IMG/VR virus record: IMGVR_UViG_3300032282_003797
Span: 1-31,995 of that record
Reading direction: 5' to 3' (one strand)
DNA length: 31,995 nucleotides
DNA from: a virus
The translations under genes were made by a program, and so were the position numbers. Shown piece after piece: positions 25,337 through 31,995 of this stretch. The stretch's first letter is position 1. Each line of letters begins with the position of its first letter. The notes under the pieces are model-generated. The model was not told the DNA's origin. It did not search any database and saw only the letters and a program-made list of their open reading frames with translations.

Positions 25337-27163
25337 ATGAACATGTTTCCATACCAGATGGCTATACTTAATACTCTATGGACAAAAAGATTGCCAATGC
25401 TTATAGCGACACGCGGAGGTTCTAAGACAACTATGCTTGGATGCTACGCTATAACAAAAGCGCTTTTAGACCAAGGCAGCAAAATAGTGATTGCAGGCGC
25501 TGGTTTGAGACAGTCTGGTTTAGTATTTGAGTCAATGGAGAATATTTGGAAAAGTGCACCTATTCTACAAGATATATGTGGGGCAAATAATGGACCTAGA
25601 AGAGGCGTTTTAGGATTCCATTGGGATATAGGAGACAGTAAAATAATGGGAATTCCCATAGGAACGGGAGAGAAAATCAGAGGTTTAAGAGCAAACACGA
25701 TTATCGTTGACGAGTTTGGTTCTGTAAATCCAGATATTTTTGAAACTGTTATCCGAGGATTTGCGTCTGTTCAAAGCAATAACACGTTTGAAAAAGTAAA
25801 ACAACAATACCAAATAGATGCTCTTAAAGCTATAGGAATGAACAATGATAGCATAGAAGAACTCCTAGGAGAAACAAAAAGCGAGGGCAACCAAATAATC
25901 CTAGCTGGAACTGCAACATACCAGTTCAACCACTTCTTCAAATACTACCAAGACTACTGCAATTTAATATATGAACAGTATAGAAATGGAACTGCTAGCT
26001 TGTCTGAGTATGCCGTTATAAGACTTCCATGGGATCACTTACCTAATGGATTAATGGATAAGACCATACTAGAACAAGGCAAGGCGACAATGGATGGCGC
26101 GATATTTAAAATGGAATATGGCTGTGTATTCGCGAAAGATTCTGACGGCTTTTATCCAGCTTCAGCAATACATAAGGCTACATGCCCAATCAAAACTGCA
26201 AATGGAGAACTTAAGTTTTATGCTGAAGAATACGGAGAAAAAAATTGTAGATATGTAATGGGCGTAGATCCAGCGTCTGAAAGAGATAATTTCGCAATAT
26301 CGATCATAAAAATAACAGATGAGTATAGAGGTTTAGTTTTTTGTTGGAGTACCAATAGAAAGAGATTTGAGTCACAAAAGAAAAAACGACCACATCTATT
26401 CACTGGAATAGACGACTACAACACATTTATAATAAGAAAGATACATGAAATATGCGCTAGATTCAATGTATCTAGAATACATCTAGATTCAGGCGGAGGC
26501 GGACGATCTGTAGTTGAAGGATTAAAAGATCCATCAAAAATAAAGGAAAGTGAATACTGTATTTTTGACATGAATGATGATGAGGTTTCTGATAGAAAGG
26601 GCGCTCACATTATAAATGTTATAGAGTTCTCATCAAGAGAATGGTATGAAGCTGCTCATTTTAATTTGTTAAAAGACATAACAACAATGGCGCAGATCTT
26701 TCCAGCCTATGATGCGATCGGGGTTGAACAGGCTAGAATGTCGGCAGCGGAAGATGAATTAGATGATATGTCCTTAGAAAATATACAATACGAAATAGAA
26801 GAATGTAAATACCAAACAACATTGATACAGGAACAGACAACAGCCAAGGGAAATAAAACTTGGGATCTTCCAAAAATAAAAGGCGTTGTAACAGAAGGAA
26901 TTAAAACAAGACTCAGAAAAGATCACTTTACAAGCTTGCTTCTAGCAAATGATGCAGCAAGATCGCTTCTTAATACAGTAGAAACTCCACAAAGACATAC
27001 GTTTGGAGGATACTCATCAAAAGAGGCTTTGGCAAATAAAACTGGATCTTCTCAAATGTATCAAGGTAAAGGTCTTAAAAAAATGAAAAATGCCCAAAAT
27101 ATAAATAATAGAGGCAATTTTGTACGAAGAACAGAAGGGCCTGGCGGATCAATAGCGTATTGA
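25337..27163 (+). CDS. terL: Terminase large subunit
   Basis: 608 residues. FPYQ (4-7) as adenine motif, Walker A ATRGGSKT (24-31), Walker B IIVDEFG with Asp125/Glu126, coupling motif AGTATYQF (~190-197); nuclease domain VMGVDPASERDNFAI (Asp311) and IHLDSGGGG (Asp384), then EFSSREWYEAAHF. It is the ATP-driven motor that pumps DNA through the portal and cuts the concatemer. It begins unusually close to the adenine motif, and the missing N-terminal part is likely the in-frame segment at 25142-25333. No SD before ATG 25337. Confidence 0.93.
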   Translation: MNMFPYQMAILNTLWTKRLPMLIATRGGSKTTMLGCYAITKALLDQGSKIVIAGAGLRQSGLVFESMENIWKSAPILQDICGANNGPRRGVLGFHWDIGDSKIMGIPIGTGEKIRGLRANTIIVDEFGSVNPDIFETVIRGFASVQSNNTFEKVKQQYQIDALKAIGMNNDSIEELLGETKSEGNQIILAGTATYQFNHFFKYYQDYCNLIYEQYRNGTASLSEYAVIRLPWDHLPNGLMDKTILEQGKATMDGAIFKMEYGCVFAKDSDGFYPASAIHKATCPIKTANGELKFYAEEYGEKNCRYVMGVDPASERDNFAISIIKITDEYRGLVFCWSTNRKRFESQKKKRPHLFTGIDDYNTFIIRKIHEICARFNVSRIHLDSGGGGRSVVEGLKDPSKIKESEYCIFDMNDDEVSDRKGAHIINVIEFSSREWYEAAHFNLLKDITTMAQIFPAYDAIGVEQARMSAAEDELDDMSLENIQYEIEECKYQTTLIQEQTTAKGNKTWDLPKIKGVVTEGIKTRLRKDHFTSLLLANDAARSLLNTVETPQRHTFGGYSSKEALANKTGSSQMYQGKGLKKMKNAQNINNRGNFVRRTEGPGGSIAY

Positions 27164-27200
27164 CATTTGTGTATTTCAATTGAATTGCAATCGGATTAAC

Positions 27201-29177
27201 ATGGAAGACAACAAAAAATTTTATACTTCAACAAATAAAGCCAAAAAAGAAGGTCTAGATGACCACAACAAGGCCATGGCTGATTTAAGTCCTGACAAAA
27301 TGGCCTTTGGAGGATTTTATTCTAACGTTGAAGACGGTATTTCTGTACGACCACCATTTAACAGAAAAACATGGGAAAGATTTAGGCCAAACGAAAGAAT
27401 ACCAACTAAAGACTCTGAGGTAATGACAGCCTGCAGAGAGGCTTACGAAAGCGTAGGGCTTATCAGATCTGTTGTGGATTTGATGACAGAAATAGCGGTG
27501 GAAGGTCTAGAAATAGTTAGTGATAATGAAGGTGTTGATAATTTTTTCAAACAATGGTCTTTAAAGGTTAATCTAAAAGAAAGAGCCGAAAGATTTGCAA
27601 ACTACTTTGTCGTGGAAGGCAACGTTGTGGTTGGCAGAAGATTTGAAAGTATTGATGTTCCTACAGTAAGAAGGATGCGTAGAGATTCAGTTAATGCAGC
27701 CAAGCGATCACAAATACCTTTAGATTATGTACTTTACGATCCGCAAACAATACAGTTGATCGGTGGTGAGGCCGCTATTTTCTCTGGTACAAAGAGATGG
27801 GCCATAAAGCTAACATCTAGTCACATATCTCAGTTTAAAAATCTAGCTAAAAATAGTGGTGAGTCAGTTTTGAATGATCTAGCCCCCGAAGTTAAAAAGG
27901 CTATTTTAGGATCAAAGTCTGGCGTAGATCTAGTCATCCCGCTAGATGAAGATTCCGTTTACGTAGCGCACTACAAGAAGAAAGATAGCGCTGTATGGGC
28001 AAAGAGCTTTATATACAGCATACTGCACGACGTTATTTATAACGAGAAGCTAAGATTAGCAAAGATAAGCGCTCTAGATAGTTGGTATAACTCAGTGCGA
28101 CTTTGGAGACTAGGAGATCACAAGGAAGAGATTCTTCCAGACATAGGATCAATAGTAAGACTATCAAATGTGCTAGAAAATCATAGCGGAGGTACGCTTG
28201 ATATAATTTGGGACTCGATGTTGCAGTATGACCAATATTTTCCACCAATCGAAAAACTAGAAAACTTCACAGAGAACTACGAATCAATGTTGCTAGGGCT
28301 TGGGGTTCACAAAAGTCTGATTGGAGGAACCTCTGGTTCTAGTGGATCTAATGAAGCGTTCATGGGATTAAGAAATCTAATGAAGAGAATAGACTCAATA
28401 AGAAGAGCTATTACAGATTGGGTTCAGTCTGAGATCAATATAATAACTGAAGAATTGGGATTTAATAATAAACCAAAGATTAAATTCAGCGTAGACAACC
28501 TATTTGATCAACCAAGTTATTTTAAGCTTTTAACTGAACTAAACGATAGAAACGTCATTTCAAATCAAACAATAGTTGAGAAGATTGGTGAAATGTGGGA
28601 TATAGAGAAATCAAGAGTGGCCAAAGAAGAGACGGAAAGAAAAGAAGGCTCTGTATCAACAAAATACAGCCCGTTCATACAAACAGAAATACCAGAAAAG
28701 AACCATAAAAAGGCAAAAGAACTGTTTAAGCTGAAGCAAGAAAGCGGAATTGGAATAACTTCAAATACAGAAAAACCACCTCTTCCAAATGGCAGACCAG
28801 ATGGAGCTAAAGATACGGTTAAAAGAAAAGTTTCAAAAAGGATAAGAGCGAAAGATCTAGCAGCGGCTGAAGAATTTCAAACCTCTGTAGACGATGTGTT
28901 AGACTTGCACTTCCTTAAAAAATTCAATGTATCTAATAAGAGGCAAATGACAGCTAAACAAAAGCTTGAGCTAGAAGCGGCCAAAGACAAAGTATTCTCA
29001 AGTTATATTGGCAAGAGCATTTCAGAAAAAGAAATACTAGAAATAGGTTTGTCAAATATTCCAAGCGAAAGATTCAATACGGCAGTAAAAGCCGAATTAA
29101 GCGATTTTGAAAATCCAACGACATCAAACATTAGAATGGTTAAAAACAGCATATTATCACAATGGAAAGATCAATGA
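27201..29177 (+). CDS. Portal protein
   Basis: 658 residues from ATG 27201. The segment EVMTACREAYESVGLIRSVV followed by DLMTEIAVEGLEIVS is the typical portal start of the clip/wing region; RAERFANYFVVEGNVVVGRR and DYVLYDPQTIQLIGG follow, then stem-like helices and NFTENYESMLLGLGVHKSLI with a Gly/Ser loop (GGTSGSSGSNEAFMGLRNLM). The C-terminal third is Lys/Glu-rich and extended. It forms the dodecameric channel at the capsid vertex and docks the terminase. Position directly after terL supports it. The ribosome site is weak; GTGTATT lies at 27169. Confidence 0.85.
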   Translation: MEDNKKFYTSTNKAKKEGLDDHNKAMADLSPDKMAFGGFYSNVEDGISVRPPFNRKTWERFRPNERIPTKDSEVMTACREAYESVGLIRSVVDLMTEIAVEGLEIVSDNEGVDNFFKQWSLKVNLKERAERFANYFVVEGNVVVGRRFESIDVPTVRRMRRDSVNAAKRSQIPLDYVLYDPQTIQLIGGEAAIFSGTKRWAIKLTSSHISQFKNLAKNSGESVLNDLAPEVKKAILGSKSGVDLVIPLDEDSVYVAHYKKKDSAVWAKSFIYSILHDVIYNEKLRLAKISALDSWYNSVRLWRLGDHKEEILPDIGSIVRLSNVLENHSGGTLDIIWDSMLQYDQYFPPIEKLENFTENYESMLLGLGVHKSLIGGTSGSSGSNEAFMGLRNLMKRIDSIRRAITDWVQSEINIITEELGFNNKPKIKFSVDNLFDQPSYFKLLTELNDRNVISNQTIVEKIGEMWDIEKSRVAKEETERKEGSVSTKYSPFIQTEIPEKNHKKAKELFKLKQESGIGITSNTEKPPLPNGRPDGAKDTVKRKVSKRIRAKDLAAAEEFQTSVDDVLDLHFLKKFNVSNKRQMTAKQKLELEAAKDKVFSSYIGKSISEKEILEIGLSNIPSERFNTAVKAELSDFENPTTSNIRMVKNSILSQWKDQ

Positions 29178-30499
29178 AAAACACTATAAAATACCTACTA
29201 TCTCTGTTACTAGCAGTGACAACTCAAGTTAATGCACAAACACCACCGACAAAAGTAGTTCAGGCAGACGGAACAATTCAGCTAGTTCCAGTCCCTCCGG
29301 CAACTGTATATACGCCATATTTTATTGATCCTTCAATGACTTATCGTATTCTTTTGGATTCCAACTGGTCTAATAAGGATTGGAATGGAACCGCAAAGAA
29401 CGGATTGACTGCAAAGAAGGGTGATATCGTAGAAGTTCGTATTCTTGCAATGCCAATTTCCAAGACAAAGGTTGTTGATGGCAAGACAGTATATCTTTGG
29501 AGTATTTTCCGCAGTGGTGATTTCGTCATTAATTGGGATGCAAGCAAGTTCGAATTGTTAGCTCCAGCCATTGGCGGTTTTGGTTATGACACGACTGTAA
29601 TGGATGCCGCAAAGTCTGGCGTAGTTTCTCCTGAGAAATCTGGCGGAGTAAACGAAACCGCGCTTCCACAAGACGGAACTATGTTATTCCATGCCGAGGC
29701 GCTTACTACTCCAGAAAATAGAGTTCCTGCTCTAAAACCGCTATATTACCAGTGGAACTTCGATGGATATATGTGGCAAAATTCATATAGACTCATGGGA
29801 ACTCTTCGCTTTAAAGTAAAGGGAGACTTCTATTATCCAACGAGCCAAAGCACGGATATCAAGATTCTTCCAGCTCTTACTGTCAATGGAGTAGAGACAA
29901 AGACACGTATTGACGGCAGTCCTGTGATTGGAACAAATATTCTTAGCGAAACACGTAATGCAGTAAATGCTATTCAATTTGGCGCTTCAAGCGAATATAA
30001 GGTTTCTCACGTACTTTCAGCTCCTACAACCAAGTTCAAAGCTGGTGATACAGTTCCTGTAAAGATTCTTGTAAAGAATGAAACTCTGCCACAAAGAATT
30101 TCTAGCGTATGCACTCTATTCGCTTGGGATAACACCAAGCTTGAATTCATGGGTGTAGATAAGACAGGAGCAAGACCTTCTATGGAAAATTCAATTTATT
30201 GGGTTGGTGCTGGTAGAATAAACGAGTCTACTATTCCAAAGGATGGAAATGCCGCACACAATTGGCTAGCCTTATTGGGAGATAAGACATACATCGACAA
30301 GGAAACTCTAATTGCTACTCTGAACTTCAAGGTTATTGTAGATTTCAATACAACCAATATAGTGCTTTTGCAGAAAAACGATCCATCACTAATTGGTATA
30401 CAGACTCTAGATGACTGCGGCATCCTTGGAAGCGATGCCGCTGGCTCTTTTGTGACAGGATCTGTAGTTAACACAACAATATATGGATCAACGCAGTGA
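29174..30499 (+). CDS. Exported cohesin-like protein, 441 aa
   Basis: ATGA overlap with the portal. MKNTIKYLLSLLLAVTTQVNA is a Sec signal peptide (cleavage after VNA). Two repeats look like cohesin/carbohydrate-binding sandwiches: KKGDIVEVRILAMPISKTKV...FVINWDASKFELL and FKAGDTVPVKILVKN...TLFAWDNTKLEFMGV. About half of its arginines use CGT/CGC, while neighbours use nearly only AGA, which suggests high expression or recent gain. A secreted protein inside a head operon is odd; it might be displayed on the host or be a decoration protein whose signal-like helix is removed otherwise. Confidence 0.75.
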   Translation: MKNTIKYLLSLLLAVTTQVNAQTPPTKVVQADGTIQLVPVPPATVYTPYFIDPSMTYRILLDSNWSNKDWNGTAKNGLTAKKGDIVEVRILAMPISKTKVVDGKTVYLWSIFRSGDFVINWDASKFELLAPAIGGFGYDTTVMDAAKSGVVSPEKSGGVNETALPQDGTMLFHAEALTTPENRVPALKPLYYQWNFDGYMWQNSYRLMGTLRFKVKGDFYYPTSQSTDIKILPALTVNGVETKTRIDGSPVIGTNILSETRNAVNAIQFGASSEYKVSHVLSAPTTKFKAGDTVPVKILVKNETLPQRISSVCTLFAWDNTKLEFMGVDKTGARPSMENSIYWVGAGRINESTIPKDGNAAHNWLALLGDKTYIDKETLIATLNFKVIVDFNTTNIVLLQKNDPSLIGIQTLDDCGILGSDAAGSFVTGSVVNTTIYGSTQ

Positions 30500-30502
30500 T
30501 CA

Positions 30503-30533
30503 AGGATTTTATCAATAAATCCTATCGTGTATA
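30503..30533 (+). promoter_or_regulatory. Inverted repeat and GTGTATA element before the protease gene
   Basis: AGGATTT / AAATCCT (30503-30523, 7-base loop) without U-run, then GTGTATAAT (30527-30535), then AAAGGTG and the ATG at 30549. A weak terminator plus a phage promoter is the likely reading. Confidence 0.5.
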
Positions 30534-30548
30534 ATTTAAAGGTGATAC

Positions 30549-31995
30549 ATGAAAATATTTCAATCAGAAGAAAAAATAAAGGCCTTATTAGTAGTTAACA
30601 AGGCTACTTGTGATGTAGATTATTTGGTAAAGGATAGCGCTGACACTAAGCAGTTGACAAAAGCCTGCATTGGAAATGCATGCGCGTTTGCCGCCATGAA
30701 TGGAAAAGAAATTAATATGACAGATGATGTAATGCCAATATCATCCATTCTTGTCACAGATATTTGGAATGCTAATGGAGATGTTTTCACTGCAGAAGAG
30801 ATTGTTAGAGCCGAACAAACTCCTCAGTTCAAACCAATTAATTGGATGCATAGAGGGTCAGAGGATAGTGATAACGAAAATATTGGAGTTATGGTCAATG
30901 CAACTCTAATTAATGGTGAATTGCCATCAATAGATTTTATGACCGATGACATTAAAGAAAAATACGCAAAAGCAAATACAAATACTCTTTCTGGAAATGT
31001 TCATATTAAACAAGACGGTCTAATTTGGTCTCAATATTTTCCAACATACGCATCAAAGATAAAATCTGGTATAGAAAAAGAAAATCTTTATGTGTCAATG
31101 GAATGTTTCTTTGAAGACTTTGGATATTGCCTTAGAAAAGATGAAGATGATAATAATCCAATTTTCATCGATAGAACCGAGGCTACATCTCATATGTCAG
31201 AAGATCTGCGTCAATATGGCGGAAGAGGGATCACAAAATACAAAGGTGAAAAATACCAAATAGGTAGATGGCTAAAAAATATAATATTCTCTGGCCAGGG
31301 TATAGTTATTGAACCTGCTAATAAAAGAAAAGGAAAGATATTAAGCGTGATAATAAAAAATACAGCCAAAGCTGACATAGACCCAAATTTTGATCCAAAT
31401 TCGACTAATCCTCCAACTGCACCTGTTCAAGAACCAGGCGCTATACTAAATCCAAACGAAATAACACAGCCAGACGCTAGCCAGCTAGCACAGAACTACA
31501 AACCAGCTACATACGAGGCTCCAGCTGATGGACTTTTATTCTATAGCTCAAAAGAAGCAGAAAAGGTAGCTGAGATAGAATTAGGATGCACTGGGTATCA
31601 CCTATATCAGGCTGACAGGCATGGCGACAACCCTCTGCTCTATGCTAGACTGCAAGGAGATCCAACCGATCTAGAAGACCAAATGAAGGTCGCACAATAT
31701 AGACCTTGCTCAGACGAACAAGAGCTTAGATTCGTTTTAGAAGACATGGCAAAGAAGGGGTTTCAGCTAAGAAGAGCTGGAAGATTGTTAGATCAACAAA
31801 ATACTTCTGTTCAGCCAAGCGCTCCAGGAGGCGGTGGAAATGTTAAAACTGGCACCCCCATAACAGCTCCAACATCTAATGTTACCAATCAATCTGGACA
31901 GACGACTCCTCCATCGGGAGGAAACAATCAATCGACCAATACATCAAAGGCCAAAACAAATCTAAATTTAAAAAATGTTGATCAAAAAGTGTATG
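30549..31995 (+). CDS. Putative prohead protease with C-terminal extension (partial)
   Basis: 482 codons visible, cut by the right edge; ATG 30549 with AAAGGTG. ILVTDIWNANGDVF (67-80), INWMHRG with His101, NIGVMVN, and YVSMECFFEDFGYC with Ser183 fit the phage prohead protease/scaffold type (NxNGDxF..., NWMHR, VSMEC as possible His and Ser of the catalytic site). It would cleave scaffold and targeted internal proteins during capsid maturation. The region after ~300 is an unusual extension: Pro/Gln linker, a domain with GCTGYHLYQADRHGDN and AKKGFQLRRAGRLL, then a Gly/Thr/Asn-rich tail. It could also cleave the leaders of the 16.6-21.1 kb proteins. Confidence 0.7.
   Translation, partial: MKIFQSEEKIKALLVVNKATCDVDYLVKDSADTKQLTKACIGNACAFAAMNGKEINMTDDVMPISSILVTDIWNANGDVFTAEEIVRAEQTPQFKPINWMHRGSEDSDNENIGVMVNATLINGELPSIDFMTDDIKEKYAKANTNTLSGNVHIKQDGLIWSQYFPTYASKIKSGIEKENLYVSMECFFEDFGYCLRKDEDDNNPIFIDRTEATSHMSEDLRQYGGRGITKYKGEKYQIGRWLKNIIFSGQGIVIEPANKRKGKILSVIIKNTAKADIDPNFDPNSTNPPTAPVQEPGAILNPNEITQPDASQLAQNYKPATYEAPADGLLFYSSKEAEKVAEIELGCTGYHLYQADRHGDNPLLYARLQGDPTDLEDQMKVAQYRPCSDEQELRFVLEDMAKKGFQLRRAGRLLDQQNTSVQPSAPGGGGNVKTGTPITAPTSNVTNQSGQTTPPSGGNNQSTNTSKAKTNLNLKNVDQKVY

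Noticed and set aside
1-31995. CRISPR array, integrase, transposase, DGR or retron
   Set aside because: No regularly spaced repeats, no recombinase or reverse transcriptase motif, and no inverted terminal repeats were seen. The Csx16-like gene stands without other cas genes.

Overview
The window is part of the genome of a large tailed bacteriophage (Caudoviricetes), probably virulent. The right arm carries a packaging and head block: an HTH protein in the small-terminase position, the large terminase, the portal, and a prohead-protease-like protein cut by the right edge. The left arm is a dense leftward series of short cistrons of mostly unknown function. No tRNA, integrase, CRISPR array or rRNA was seen. 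The host cannot be named. Shine-Dalgarno sites (AGGAG, GGAGG) and a GDP-mannose dehydratase suit a Gram-negative-type host, but that is inference.

Layout. 1-16.2 kb is read entirely leftward and becomes steadily more GC-rich. At 1-7.7 kb, small genes are tightly coupled (ATGA, TAATG and 8-nt overlaps). At 7.7-16 kb, most cistrons are separated by designed-looking RNA structures: stem-loops with conserved loops, a recurrent decamer (TGCGGACTTT on the plus strand), SD-sequestering hairpins, and two H-type pseudoknots that end exactly at a ribosome binding site. Recognisable proteins here are a secreted SLT-type lysozyme (11774-12208), a DksA/TraR-type zinc finger protein (3737-3949) and, most notably, a Csx16-family protein (13446-13736). 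Csx16 belongs to type III CRISPR loci and is reported to degrade cyclic oligoadenylate, so in a phage it is a strong anti-CRISPR candidate. Between 14.43 and 15.55 kb lies 1.1 kb with no credible gene but many hairpins with GNRA loops on the minus strand, a candidate giant structured RNA.

At 16.2-16.6 kb a terminator, a NUMOD4/HNH endonuclease and a divergent control region mark a sharp switch to AT-rich, mainly rightward genes. 16.6-21.1 kb is a cassette of six genes plus one decayed remnant. All encode the same short N-terminal amphipathic leader (core like ILxKL) on otherwise different proteins: a pair of paralogs, a DUF5856/Dps-like protein, two cysteine-rich paralogs with matching cysteine spacing, and a SleB-type peptidoglycan hydrolase. 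The simplest reading is a sorting signal, for example for internal capsid or ejected proteins, as in T4. The cassette ends at an intrinsic terminator placed inside a convergent DNRLRE-type adhesin gene.

21.9-32 kb holds a sigma-like factor, the putative small terminase, GDP-mannose dehydratase, HNH and ERCC4 nucleases, the large terminase (with an in-frame stop just before its ATG), the portal, an exported cohesin-like protein with unusual codon use, and the protease-like gene. A GTGTATA element recurs before several right-arm genes and may be the late promoter used with the sigma-like factor.
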